Shown: positions 34,158 through 42,725, counted from the first letter of the stretch. The stretch is DNA of 54,236 nt from an uncultured Anaerostipes sp. (GCA_900756035.1 CAAEIR010000035.1:1-54236); one strand, 5' to 3'. Notes: a model not told the origin generated them from the sequence alone. Numbers and translations are program-made.

Positions 34158-35534
34158 TTAGTTGATTTCTTTTCCTTCTTTTTCTTCTCTTCCAAGATAT
34201 TTGTACAGTGCAACAAAGCATACAACAAAGATTACACATAATACTAATGGCAGGAAGTTTCCATCCATGATCTTAAATACATGAGAGAATGCATAAGTCT
34301 GGATTGGTCCATCAATAGATGAGCAAGAAATTAATTCTCCGGCTTTTAAGCTAACTGCTCCTGTAGAACGTGCCAGGTCAGAAATAAACGGTGCCATTAC
34401 AGTACCAACCCAAAGATAAGCCGGTGCGAATAAAGTTACCAGAATTAACATACGGATGATGTTTCCTCCTGTTACAAGGAATGCAGCTACTGCAATCGCA
34501 TTGTTGATAATACCTGCAAACGGAAGAATTTCATTTCCTGGTAAGAACATTGAGAAAATTAATGTTACAGGGATTGCCCAGAATACTGCCAGCCAGATCT
34601 CGTTTGCTCCACCCATGAACGGCCAGTCAAGACCTACAACTAAAGTTCTGTCATTAAATTTCTTGTTCATAAATGCACTGATCGCAGAAGAAATTGGCTC
34701 TAATGCCATCATAAAGTATTTAGAAATTACAGGGAACAGCGTTAAGGATGCTGATGCCTGAATACCTAATGTTAATGTTTTTGCTACATCGTATCTTGCC
34801 AAAGCACCAAAGATAACACCAAGAATAAATCCTAATACGTGAGACTCTGCGAAGATACCAATTTTGTCTTTTAATGCTGCTGCATCAAAACGTTTGTTTA
34901 ATGCCGGAATTTTCTTTAATACACAGTCAATTGGGAACATGAAGATACTTGTGAATCCCATCTTATGAGTACATGTTACTCCTGGAATTCCAGACAGTTT
35001 TTCAATACGATACTGATACATATCTGCCATCTTTAACTCGAAAATAATCTGAATTCCTGCCATTACAAATGCGATTGCAATAGATGCTGCTGTTCCGAAA
35101 TATGGTTTACATACGGCTGCTACGGCAACACCTGTAAAGATTTTACCCCAAACATTCCATAAGTCAGCATTGAATGTTTTGGTCTTATTAATAATCAACA
35201 TTACAATATTGATACCAATCATCAGTGGGAACATCAAGAATGCGTATGGCCAGGACCATGCAATTGCAGATAACGTTGTCCATCCACCATCTACGATTGG
35301 AAGGTTAATTCCTGTACTCTTTAACATAGCTTCAGCAGCAGGTCCAATTGCTCCTGACATGAAGCTGATCAGCATAGACATACCGGTGAAGGCTACACCT
35401 AAAGTGATACCTGCAGAAATGGCATCTTTCAATTTCATTCCTACGATTAATCCGGCAATAATAATGATAATAGGTACGAAAATGGCTGCACCCAAGCCCA
35501 AAATCCAATTAATTACATCTCCTAAAACACTCAT
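34158..35534 (-). CDS. PTS galactitol-type IIC permease (GatC family)
   Basis: 458 residues, hydrophobic throughout, with GatC features 'GWTTLSAIAWSWPYAFLMFP', 'GITLGVAFTGM' and 'LVVGLDWPFMGGANEIW'. The family moves galactitol, arabitol, xylitol and related polyols or ketoses. AAAAGGAGAATTAT-ATG precedes it. No polyol-phosphate dehydrogenase is in this operon, so the imported compound may already be a ketose or deoxysugar. Confidence 0.9.
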   Translation of the reverse strand: MSVLGDVINWILGLGAAIFVPIIIIIAGLIVGMKLKDAISAGITLGVAFTGMSMLISFMSGAIGPAAEAMLKSTGINLPIVDGGWTTLSAIAWSWPYAFLMFPLMIGINIVMLIINKTKTFNADLWNVWGKIFTGVAVAAVCKPYFGTAASIAIAFVMAGIQIIFELKMADMYQYRIEKLSGIPGVTCTHKMGFTSIFMFPIDCVLKKIPALNKRFDAAALKDKIGIFAESHVLGFILGVIFGALARYDVAKTLTLGIQASASLTLFPVISKYFMMALEPISSAISAFMNKKFNDRTLVVGLDWPFMGGANEIWLAVFWAIPVTLIFSMFLPGNEILPFAGIINNAIAVAAFLVTGGNIIRMLILVTLFAPAYLWVGTVMAPFISDLARSTGAVSLKAGELISCSSIDGPIQTYAFSHVFKIMDGNFLPLVLCVIFVVCFVALYKYLGREEKEGKEIN

Positions 35535-35581
35535 ATAATTCTCCTTTTCTCTCTCCTAAAAAATTAGTTTTAACTTAATTT

Positions 35582-35860
35582 CTATGCGTTGACAGCATCA
35601 ACTAATTTTTTAAATTCTGCATCCTGTCCTACACCTGTTAAAAATGCAATACCGTTGATTACAGGGATCGGATACTCTTTGTCAACTTTTGTGATTGCGA
35701 TGTAAGCAACACTTCCGGCAATATAGCGGTCTACAGATTTAATATCCACTGCAAGAACTTCTGCAGGAACATTATTTTCTTTTAAAAGACGGTTTACCTT
35801 GCTTGCTACTGTCTGTGATGTTGCTACTCCACTTCCACATGCTACGACGATCTGCTTCAT
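35582..35860 (-). CDS. PTS galactitol-type IIB subunit
   Basis: 92 residues, phosphorylation Cys8 in 'VVACGSGVATSQTVASKV'. A standard GatB-like protein, 47 bases before the IIC gene and 47 after the IIA gene. The ribosome binding site is GGAAGG, 8 bases before the ATG. Confidence 0.92.
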   Translation of the reverse strand: MKQIVVACGSGVATSQTVASKVNRLLKENNVPAEVLAVDIKSVDRYIAGSVAYIAITKVDKEYPIPVINGIAFLTGVGQDAEFKKLVDAVNA

Positions 35861-35907
35861 TTTGAAAACCTTCCTTTCTTTGTAAAAAACTTTAAATTAC
35901 TTAAATT

Positions 35908-36396
35908 TTAAAGACCTTCCATGGAAAGCACTGCCTCCATGTACTCATCTTCTGTTTTTGCATTTACCAGCTTATCCATGATCTCCGGTTTCTGGAAGTT
36001 TGTTACCAGAACCTGAAGCAGTTCCACGTGTTCATTAGAACCGCTCTCATCTCCGTGCCCTCCAAGGAATCCAAGCATAAAAATAAATTTTACGTCATGT
36101 TCCACATCATTGTTTGCCATCTCACACCATTTGATCGGATTTTTCAATCTGGTGCAGGCAATAAACGGTTTGATGATGTGTTCAGGATCCGCATGAGGAA
36201 TTGCAACCGGATATGGTTCTACCGGAAGCGCTGTCGGGAAATTTGCTTCTCTTGTCTTAATTGCTTCTGCAAAAGATTCCCGTGCGTATCCAAGTTCGAT
36301 AAGCTTTGCTGTCATCTTGTCAAAAAATTCTGTCTGGTCTGCCACTTCCCAGTCTAATTGGATCAGCTCTCTGTAAATTGTGTCGCGATTTGCCAC
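35908..36396 (-). CDS. PTS galactitol-type IIA subunit
   Basis: 162-residue PTS_EIIA type-2 domain. The phosphorylation site is His68 in 'PVAIPHADPEH'. The start is GTG with AAAAGGAG 11 bases upstream. It is the first gene of the Gat/Dha/aldolase operon, behind the promoter at 36473-36501. Confidence 0.9.
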   Translation of the reverse strand: MANRDTIYRELIQLDWEVADQTEFFDKMTAKLIELGYARESFAEAIKTREANFPTALPVEPYPVAIPHADPEHIIKPFIACTRLKNPIKWCEMANNDVEHDVKFIFMLGFLGGHGDESGSNEHVELLQVLVTNFQKPEIMDKLVNAKTEDEYMEAVLSMEGL

Positions 36397-36472
36397 TTCT
36401 TACCACTCTCCTTTTCTATAATTCAGGATCAGCCACAGCCTTTGCTGTTTTTTCGTTCCTGTTGATACTCTT

Positions 36473-36501
36473 ATTATATTTGAGTACTTTTTCTCATACA
36501 A
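36473..36501 (-). promoter_or_regulatory. Promoter of the Gat-type PTS/Dha operon
   Basis: Minus strand: TTGTAT, 17-base spacer, TATAAT, about 77 bases before the IIA start codon. A good SigA-type match. Confidence 0.75.
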
Positions 36502-36559
36502 TCCAAATTGGGTGCAAAAAATGCGTCATATATTGCTCATTCCTGTGATGATCATTCGC

Positions 36560-36579
36560 TTTGCGCAACGTTGTGCAAA
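36560..36579 (-). promoter_or_regulatory. Palindrome upstream of the Gat/Dha promoter, candidate activator site
   Basis: A 20-base near-perfect palindrome, TTTGC-G-CAACGTTG-T-GCAAA (only one pair mismatched), 59 bases upstream of the -35. A second TTGCGCAA occurs at 36689-36696. The spacer 36397-36824 otherwise holds the promoter and two terminators and no gene. Confidence 0.5.
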
Positions 36580-36604
36580 TATAAATTTTTTATAAACAAT
36601 TAAT

Positions 36605-36630
36605 AAAAACCGCATAAAAACGCGGTTTTT
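36605..36630. terminator. Bidirectional terminator
   Basis: AAAAACCGC / GCGGTTTTT with an 8-base loop, and T runs on both strands. It insulates the Gat/Dha promoter from the DUF1858 gene. Confidence 0.7.
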
Positions 36631-36704
36631 TGACTATATTGCATGTTTGTTTTTATATTATTGTATATATTTTTTTGTTGATTTGCTCTTGCGCAATTAC
36701 AAAA

Positions 36705-36761
36705 AATATCCCCGCAGAAAATTGTCCGTTTTATCGGAATCTAAAATTCTACGAGGATATT
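36705..36761 (-). terminator. Terminator after the DUF1858 gene
   Basis: Long imperfect stem from AATATCC to GGATATT, continuing inward through AGAA-ATT / AATTCT-type pairing. On the minus strand it ends in TTTTTTG. Confidence 0.6.
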
Positions 36762-36824
36762 CTTACCTTTATCAGATGAGCCTCTGCATAGAGCAGCAGC
36801 CCATTTTCATTATGCTATTCTGAC

Positions 36825-37034
36825 TTATGCTTCTTTCGCATCTGCATATTCATTTAATTTTCCAAGCAGTTCAGAAAGTTCCATTCCATGAACAAATGCT
36901 GCCTGCTCCAGTGTCTCTCCCTGAGAAGACGGGCATCCGACACATCCCATTCCTGATGCCATAAGAATTGCTGCATAATTTGAATCAAGCGCAATTAAAT
37001 CTCCAATGATCATATCTTTTGAAATTTTAGCCAT
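36825..37034 (-). CDS. DUF1858 domain protein (CxxC redox-type)
   Basis: 69 residues from the ATG at 37034 (GGAGG 10 bases upstream); the open frame upstream overlaps its promoter. DUF1858 proteins are small helical domains with the motif 'GMGCVGCPSSQGE', a CxxC pair that suggests redox or metal binding, and 'TLEQAAFVHGM'. They are often found near hybrid-cluster and other iron-sulfur proteins. It is divergent from the 2[4Fe-4S] ferredoxin across a 210-base spacer, which supports a shared redox role, but no reaction is known to me. Confidence 0.8.
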   Translation of the reverse strand: MAKISKDMIIGDLIALDSNYAAILMASGMGCVGCPSSQGETLEQAAFVHGMELSELLGKLNEYADAKEA

Positions 37035-37112
37035 TTCTTCATTTCCTCCATAAATCTTTATTCTCCACAGAAGTCTGAAAAACTTCTGCAGGCTGTGAAA
37101 TTCAACATTCAT

Positions 37113-37141
37113 AGTATAATACATTATTGTTAAAAATACAA
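37113..37141 (-). promoter_or_regulatory. Promoter of the DUF1858 gene
   Basis: Minus strand: TTGTAT, 17-base spacer, TATACT, giving a leader of about 70 bases. Confidence 0.65.
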
Positions 37142-37150
37142 CAAAATTAC

Positions 37151-37179
37151 TTGATATTCCGCTATAAGTATATTAAAAT
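37151..37179 (+). promoter_or_regulatory. Promoter of the ferredoxin gene, with leader hairpin
   Basis: TTGATA, 17-base spacer, TAAAAT on the plus strand. It is followed in the leader by a short hairpin, AAGCGA-TTCT-TCGCTT (37190-37205), before the ribosome binding site AAGGAGG. The -35 is 9 bases from that of the divergent DUF1858 promoter. Confidence 0.65.
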
Positions 37180-37244
37180 AGAGTTGGTCAAGCGATTCTT
37201 CGCTTTTCTAATGATTATACTATTTATATAAGGAGGATATAACT

Positions 37245-37415
37245 ATGGCATATGTAATTTCAGACGCTTGTATCTCTTGTGGTGCTTGCGAAGGAACTTG
37301 CCCAGCAGGAGCTATCAGCGAAGGAGACGGACAGTACGTAATCGATGCAGATACATGCATGGATTGTGGTGCTTGTGCAGATGGATGCCCAGCAGGAGCT
37401 ATCAGCCAGGAATAA
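37245..37415 (+). CDS. 2[4Fe-4S] ferredoxin, clostridial type
   Basis: 56 residues, the classic length of clostridial ferredoxin. Two cluster motifs are complete: CISCGACEGTCP (Cys 9, 12, 15, 19) and CMDCGACADGCP (Cys 38, 41, 44, 48). Both halves continue 'AGAIS', showing the internal duplication. Met replaces the usual first-position residue near the second cluster. The ribosome binding site AAGGAGG lies 8 bases before the ATG. It is a low-potential electron carrier for fermentation, in its own transcript with promoter and terminator. Confidence 0.95.
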   Translation: MAYVISDACISCGACEGTCPAGAISEGDGQYVIDADTCMDCGACADGCPAGAISQE

Positions 37416-37438
37416 TTTCCACAGTACGTATATTGTTC

Positions 37439-37486
37439 AAAAGGTATCGTAAAATCATCAGATTTGATGATTGAGCGATACCTTTT
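37439..37486. terminator. Terminator of the ferredoxin gene (also faces the PfkB kinase gene)
   Basis: Outer stem AAAAGGTATCG / CGATACCTTTT and inner stem AATCATCA / TGATGATT. TTTTCTCTTTTTTG follows on the plus strand. The minus strand has an A-rich flank that can act for the converging kinase gene. Confidence 0.8.
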
Positions 37487-37513
37487 CTCTTTTTTGTACT
37501 TGTGCAGGATGAC

Positions 37514-38482
37514 TTATTTTTGTCTTTTTTCATCCATAAATTCTTTTAATTCTTTCTGGGTAGGAAGAGACGGCATCGCCCCCACTCTGGTAATCGTAAG
37601 GGCAGCAGCGTGGTTTGCAATGGACAGTGCCTTGCCCTGCCCGTCCCCCAGACAGATTCTGGTACAGAATGTTCCCACAAAAGAATCTCCGGCTGCCATG
37701 GGATCGACAACCTCTTCGATCTCCACTGCTTTTTTGTAATAAAAACGTTCCGGTGTATTCAAAATAGCTCCGGATTCTCCCAGAGTCACCAACACATTCG
37801 GAACTCCGCCTCCCCGGATAACCGCAGATACCACCCTTGCCTCCTCTAAATTAAATCTTCCATGATCTCGATGAACCTTCACTCCGGTCATCGCCTTCGC
37901 ATCATACTCATTCAAAACCACATATGTCAGATGACGGATAAATTCTCTCGGCAGTTGTGCAGCGGGCGATGCATTCAAAATCACCGGTATATTTTTATGA
38001 TATGCATCCTCTGCAATCGCCTGATTGATTTTTACCGGAATCTCATTCTGAAGAAGTACCAGATCATACTTTCCAATCTCATGCTCCAACGACGCAATAT
38101 CTTCCAGAGTCATAGTCATATTGGCTCCCGGTATTACAATAGAGCGTTTCTTTGGCTTTTCTCCTGGTATCACCTGTAAAGCCACTACAGAACATCCTGT
38201 GGCAGACACATCATCATAGCAGATTCTTCCTGTCCGAATCCCTGCCTTCTTACAGAACTCTAAAAGCTCATCTCCATTGGCATCCCGCCCGACCTTGCCG
38301 ACAAACGTAACATCTGCACCAAGTCTTGCCATCTGCACTGCCTGATTTGCTCCCCGGCCTCCGGGGGATTTATGAAATGAGGTTCCAAGGATCGTATTCC
38401 CCTCCTCAGGAACCTCACTAGTTACGGCAATCTGATTCATCACCAGACTTCCCACAACCAAAATTTTAGGTCTTTTTTTCAT
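37514..38482 (-). CDS. PfkB family sugar kinase, ribokinase-like
   Basis: 322 residues. 'GGRGANQAVQMARLGADVTFVGKVGRD' (about 42-68) is the ribokinase substrate/ATP signature. The catalytic C-terminal motif reads 'DPMAAGDSFVG' where most members have 'DTTGAGD'. The catalytic Asp is kept, but the first Gly of the anion hole is Ala. It has its own promoter (38525-38553) and is not in a sugar operon. Ribose, a nucleoside or another sugar could be the substrate; 'ribokinase' is the best family name, not a proven function. Confidence 0.82.
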   Translation of the reverse strand: MKKRPKILVVGSLVMNQIAVTSEVPEEGNTILGTSFHKSPGGRGANQAVQMARLGADVTFVGKVGRDANGDELLEFCKKAGIRTGRICYDDVSATGCSVVALQVIPGEKPKKRSIVIPGANMTMTLEDIASLEHEIGKYDLVLLQNEIPVKINQAIAEDAYHKNIPVILNASPAAQLPREFIRHLTYVVLNEYDAKAMTGVKVHRDHGRFNLEEARVVSAVIRGGGVPNVLVTLGESGAILNTPERFYYKKAVEIEEVVDPMAAGDSFVGTFCTRICLGDGQGKALSIANHAAALTITRVGAMPSLPTQKELKEFMDEKRQK

Positions 38483-38524
38483 AATGAATTCCTCACTCTT
38501 TTCATTTTTTGAGTCTCTTAATTC

Positions 38525-38553
38525 ATTATAATATTGTTCTGATACAAAAACAA
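38525..38553 (-). promoter_or_regulatory. Promoter of the PfkB kinase gene
   Basis: Minus strand: TTGTTT, 17-base spacer, TATAAT, 43 bases before the start codon. Confidence 0.7.
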
Positions 38554-38560
38554 TCTTAAC

Positions 38561-39094
38561 TTATCTTTCTTTTCGCTTTCTTCGAAAGAAGCCCTTTTTC
38601 TCGCGAGAGGCAGCAATTTCCTCTCTGGTTTTTTGCTGCATTCGGATCATCTCATCTAACTTCTGATAATATGTTTCCTGCTTCTCATCCCTTGTGCGAA
38701 GTTGGTAATCCATTTCTTTTGATACCTGAACTGAAATCTGACTTCCGATTTCTTTTCCCAGATAATCTTTCTGCTCCCGAATGGCCTGTCCCATAATCTT
38801 CACCATTACATTCTGAAACTGAGCCATTTTATCCGGGGCTCCCACTTGAGTTTCTCCCGGAAACGGAATAATATTTCCTGAAAGTTTCTTTTTGATCTGC
38901 TCCGTATCAATTCCATCATTCTTCATATCCCGGATTTCTTTGAACGTATGGATTTCCTGATCACCGTAACAGCGATACCCCTTCTCGTTTCGAGGGATTA
39001 TAATACCAAATTCATCCTCCCAGGTTCTTAAGTTATATGTTTCCAGCCCCAACTCTCTGGCAGCTTCTGATATCATACGTCTTCTTTCTTTCAT
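38561..39094 (-). CDS. MerR-like helix-turn-helix regulator with coiled-coil tail
   Basis: 177 residues from the ATG at 39094 (GGAAGGGACTT-ATG); the open frame to 39295 runs through a terminator and is not used. The N-terminus has a MerR-type winged helix: 'MISEAARELGLETYNLRTWEDEFGIIIPRNEKGYRCYGDQEIHTFKEI'. The rest is charged, predicted coiled coil, ending in a very basic tail (KKGFFRRKRKER). Such proteins are close to RacA-like or DUF3967-type chromosome-binding regulators. The target is not known. Confidence 0.72.
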   Translation of the reverse strand: MKERRRMISEAARELGLETYNLRTWEDEFGIIIPRNEKGYRCYGDQEIHTFKEIRDMKNDGIDTEQIKKKLSGNIIPFPGETQVGAPDKMAQFQNVMVKIMGQAIREQKDYLGKEIGSQISVQVSKEMDYQLRTRDEKQETYYQKLDEMIRMQQKTREEIAASREKKGFFRRKRKER

Positions 39095-39118
39095 AAGTCC
39101 CTTCCTTTCTTCCTTCTC

Positions 39119-39148
39119 ATTATAAAGGGAGTCAAGTTTCGGACACAA
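39119..39148 (-). promoter_or_regulatory. Promoter of the MerR-like gene
   Basis: Minus strand: TTGTGT, 18-base spacer, TATAAT, directly after the recD2 terminator. Confidence 0.6.
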
Positions 39149-39151
39149 GAA

Positions 39152-39178
39152 AAACCGCCCTCTAAAAGATGACGGTTT
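39152..39178 (-). terminator. Terminator of recD2
   Basis: AAACCGCC / GACGGTTT stem (one mismatch) with TTTTTCTTG after it on the minus strand, 28 bases beyond the recD2 stop. Confidence 0.65.
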
Positions 39179-39206
39179 CAGCCAAAATTCGTAGCTTTTT
39201 TTCCTC

Positions 39207-41459
39207 CTACGGCCATTCTTCAGATAACGGTTCCTCCGATTCTTCCATAATCTCCTGAATCCTCTTATCAAGGGTCGTATATCTTTGCTGCTCATTAATA
39301 TTTTGAATCATAGAACATAAAGTTCCCCGATCCCCCACAATCGTAAGGCAATTCTTCGCCCTGGTCACACCGGTATAGAGCAGATTTCTGTGAAACAAAA
39401 CTTTAGGCCCTGAAAGAAGAGGCATAACAACCGCAGGATACTCACTTCCCTGAGACTTATGAATGGTCACAGCATAGGCAAGTTCCAGTTCATCTAACAT
39501 TGCGAAGCCATACTGAACCTCTCTGGCATCATCAAACAACACCGTAACCTTTTCCGTATAGTCATTAATCTCGGAAATAATACCGATATCTCCGTTAAAA
39601 ACCCCGACTCCCTTGTCGACCGTAAAGCCTTTGCTGTTTCTCATTTCCCATTCCAGCTGATAGTTATTTTTAATCTGCATAACCTTATCTCCTTCCCGGA
39701 AAAGGCCAAAAGAGACTTCCTTCTCTTTCTTATCCTCTGACGGTGGATTTAAGTACTGCTGCATCACCTGATTCAACCGCTCAACCCCCAGTTCTCCCTT
39801 GCGCATAGGTGTCAGAATCTGTATATCATAAGGCTTTGCATGAACATATCCGGGAAGCTTGTCCCTCACTAAATACACCAAAACCCCCAGAATATCCTGT
39901 ATGGAATTTCTCTGTAAAAAGAAAAAATCCCTGCTTTTATTGTCCAGCTCCACGACTCTTCCCTGATGAATCAGATGGGCATTTCGCACAATATGACTGC
40001 CTTCTGCCTGACGAAAAATCTGATTCAGCTCCACAACCTTAAATTCTCCGGAGGAAATCATATCTTTCAACACATTTCCCGCACCAATCGACGGAAGCTG
40101 ATTGGCATCCCCTACCATAACAAGCCTCGTGCCCGGAATCAGCGCCTGAAGCAGAGAATTCATTAAATACAGATCTACCATGGACATTTCATCAATAATA
40201 AGGACGTCTGTTTCAAGGGGGTTTCCCGCATTGCGCTCAAACATCATCCCATTTTTATTCATCTCTCTGTCTGCTTCCCCATTTAACTCTAACAGCCGAT
40301 GAATGGTCATCGCTTCATAGCCGGTCGCTTCTGTCATCCGTTTTGCAGCCCGTCCTGTCGGAGCTGCCAGCCGGATTTCCAATCCTTCATGCTCAAAATA
40401 TTGAATCATACCATTAATGGTTGTTGTCTTTCCGGTTCCCGGACCTCCCGTTAAAACCACAATACTGTGTTCTGCAATCGCTGCAATCGCCTCTTTTTGC
40501 TTTTCAGCAAAAGAAATCTGTTCCTCCTGCTCGATTTTTCCAATGATCGTCTGAATTTCAGATATGGACACATCATAATGCAGATTTAAATCCAGAAGCA
40601 TTCTGGCTGTGTTCATTTCCATATGATACTGAGCAGCACCGTAGATTCTTACTTCCTCATCTTCCTCAATGACAATCTTTTTCTCAATCATCATTTCCAG
40701 AAGATGTTCCTCTATATTCTCCTCGGATACACCGAGAATATAGGACGCATTCCGGCATAAAATATGTTTTGGCAGGAAGACATGTCCTTCATTTAACGCC
40801 TGCATCAGCGTATAAAAAATTCCCGAAATAATACGATAATCTGAATCACTTCCAATACCGACATTTTTGGCAATTTCATCGGCAATCTTAAATCCAATGC
40901 CGGCAATATCATCTGTCATTCGATAAGGATTTTCCTGAATCACCGCATACAGACGATCGCCATACTCCTTATAAATTTTTACCGCCAGATTATTGTTAAT
41001 TCCATACCCGGATAAAAACATCATTGCCTGACGCATTTCCTGCTTCTCGCTGAACTCGACGGCAATCATCCTTGCCTTTTTTTCGGTAATTCCTTTGACT
41101 TCGGCGAGACGTTCCGGCTCTTCCTCGATAATTCGAAATGTATCCATCTTAAACTTTTTGGTAATACGTTTTGCAATAGCAGGCCCCACGCCCTTAATGG
41201 CTCCTGAACCCAGATACCGCTCCATACTTTCGATATCGTCCGGAGCAACAACTTCATAGGACTTCATCTGAAACTGTGGTCCGTGAACCGGATGATCTAC
41301 ATATTCCCCCTCCAGAGAGATGTATTCCCCTTCATTTAAAAAAGGGAAAAGACCCACAACTGTTTCTTCATCATCGTCTGCATCCAGACTTAATACTGTA
41401 TATCCATTTTTCTCATTTCGAAACCGAATATGATCCACATATCCTTTTAAGTATGCCAT
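39207..41459 (-). CDS. recD2: RecD2-type ATP-dependent DNA helicase
   Basis: 750 residues from the ATG at 41459, with GGGAGG 9 bases upstream. N-terminal OB-like region and helix-hairpin-helix repeats ('AIKGVGPAIAKRITKKF', 'VKGITEKKARMI', 'GYGINNNLAVKIYKEYG'; about 85-185) distinguish RecD2 from RecBCD RecD. Walker A GGPGTGKT is at 338-345, 'LIIDEMSMVD' is Walker B, and 'AYAVTIHKSQGSEYP' is motif VI. It is a 5'-to-3' helicase in DNA repair in bacteria without RecBC. Length and motifs are complete. Confidence 0.95.
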   Translation of the reverse strand: MAYLKGYVDHIRFRNEKNGYTVLSLDADDDEETVVGLFPFLNEGEYISLEGEYVDHPVHGPQFQMKSYEVVAPDDIESMERYLGSGAIKGVGPAIAKRITKKFKMDTFRIIEEEPERLAEVKGITEKKARMIAVEFSEKQEMRQAMMFLSGYGINNNLAVKIYKEYGDRLYAVIQENPYRMTDDIAGIGFKIADEIAKNVGIGSDSDYRIISGIFYTLMQALNEGHVFLPKHILCRNASYILGVSEENIEEHLLEMMIEKKIVIEEDEEVRIYGAAQYHMEMNTARMLLDLNLHYDVSISEIQTIIGKIEQEEQISFAEKQKEAIAAIAEHSIVVLTGGPGTGKTTTINGMIQYFEHEGLEIRLAAPTGRAAKRMTEATGYEAMTIHRLLELNGEADREMNKNGMMFERNAGNPLETDVLIIDEMSMVDLYLMNSLLQALIPGTRLVMVGDANQLPSIGAGNVLKDMISSGEFKVVELNQIFRQAEGSHIVRNAHLIHQGRVVELDNKSRDFFFLQRNSIQDILGVLVYLVRDKLPGYVHAKPYDIQILTPMRKGELGVERLNQVMQQYLNPPSEDKKEKEVSFGLFREGDKVMQIKNNYQLEWEMRNSKGFTVDKGVGVFNGDIGIISEINDYTEKVTVLFDDAREVQYGFAMLDELELAYAVTIHKSQGSEYPAVVMPLLSGPKVLFHRNLLYTGVTRAKNCLTIVGDRGTLCSMIQNINEQQRYTTLDKRIQEIMEESEEPLSEEWP

Positions 41460-41526
41460 CTGGCTCACCTCCCGCATCCTACAGGCTCGCTGTACAAACA
41501 CAAATATTTTTATGAAAACACCGAAA

Positions 41527-41550
41527 AGGCCAGGATCAACATCCCAGCCT
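41527..41550 (-). terminator. Terminator of mreB
   Basis: AGGCCAGGAT / ATCCCAGCCT stem (two wobble pairs in the minus RNA), 4-base loop, then TTTTCGG on the minus strand. Confidence 0.65.
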
Positions 41551-41579
41551 CTGATTTCCGAAAATTTTAATAATACAAT

Positions 41580-42584
41580 TTATTTTTTCTTATTATCATC
41601 ACCTGATAAAAATTCAATGTACTTACCTGTACCAATCGCTACTGCTGTTAAAGGATCTTCTGCAGTCATTGTATTAATGCCTGTTTTCTCTTCGATCAGC
41701 TCTTCTAAGCCCTGAATTAAAGCTCCTCCTCCGGTTAATACAATTCCTCTGTCAGAAATATCTGCTGCCAGCTCAGGTGGAGTTCTCTCCAGTACATTGT
41801 GAACTGCATCTACGATCTGATAAGCAGGTTCTCTAAGAGCTTCCTGTGTCTCCTCAGAAGTAACTGTTACTGTCTTTGGCAAACCTGTTACAAGGTTACG
41901 TCCACGTACATCCATTGTAAGATTTTCCGGACGTTTAAAGACAGTACCTACATTAATTTTAATCTCTTCTGCTGTACGTTCTCCGATCAGCAGATTATGT
42001 TTTTTACGCATAAAGCGGACGATTGCTTCATCAAAGTCATCTCCTGCCACTTTAATAGAATTGCTGACTACAACACCTCCAAGTGAGATAACAGCAATAT
42101 CCGCAGTTCCTCCTCCGATATCTACAATCATATTTCCACATGGTTTGGCAATATCAATTCCCGCACCAATAGCTGCTGCTACCGGCTCTTCAATAATAGA
42201 AACTTCTCTCGCACCTGCCTGATAAGTTGCGTCTTCTACTGCCTTCTTTTCTACTTCTGTAGCTCCACTTGGAACACAGACACTGATTCTTGGTTTTCTT
42301 CCAAACAATGATTTTCCAACTGTACGGCTTATAAAATAGCTTAACATTTTTTCCGTTACAGTATAGTCTGAAATCACACCCTGACGCAGCGGACGTACGG
42401 CTACAATATTCCCAGGTGTTCGTCCAAGCATCAGACGAGCCTCTTCTCCGATTGCCTTAATTTTATTTGTATCTCGATCAAATGCCACTACAGATGGCTC
42501 TTTTAATACAACACCTTTACCTTTTACGTAAACTAAAACGCTGGCGGTTCCTAAATCAATTCCAATATCTGTTCCTGCTGCCAT
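41580..42584 (-). CDS. mreB: Rod shape-determining protein, MreB/Mbl
   Basis: 334 residues of the actin-like MreB family. 'DIGIDLGTASVLVYVKGKGVVLKEPSVVA' phosphate-1 loop, 'GNMIVDIGGGTADIAVISLGG' phosphate-2 loop and 'DRGIVLTGGGALIQGL' adenosine motif are intact. It forms filaments beneath the membrane that guide lateral wall synthesis. It is monocistronic here: own promoter and terminator, and no mreC or mreD. That favours an Mbl- or MreBH-like copy over the main mreBCD gene. Confidence 0.93.
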   Translation of the reverse strand: MAAGTDIGIDLGTASVLVYVKGKGVVLKEPSVVAFDRDTNKIKAIGEEARLMLGRTPGNIVAVRPLRQGVISDYTVTEKMLSYFISRTVGKSLFGRKPRISVCVPSGATEVEKKAVEDATYQAGAREVSIIEEPVAAAIGAGIDIAKPCGNMIVDIGGGTADIAVISLGGVVVSNSIKVAGDDFDEAIVRFMRKKHNLLIGERTAEEIKINVGTVFKRPENLTMDVRGRNLVTGLPKTVTVTSEETQEALREPAYQIVDAVHNVLERTPPELAADISDRGIVLTGGGALIQGLEELIEEKTGINTMTAEDPLTAVAIGTGKYIEFLSGDDNKKK

Positions 42585-42661
42585 GGTAACAAATTCCCCT
42601 TTCGAATTCTTCTCTATATTTATTATGGTAATCTTTTATTCTTCGTATACATACTTCTCTT

Positions 42662-42689
42662 ATTATAAACACTTCACCAGAAAATTCAA
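42662..42689 (-). promoter_or_regulatory. Promoter of mreB
   Basis: Minus strand: TTGAAT, 16-base spacer, TATAAT, about 75 bases before the start codon. Confidence 0.7.
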
Positions 42690-42725
42690 TTGTTTTTTAC
42701 AGATTCCGCAAAAATTCATCAAAAC

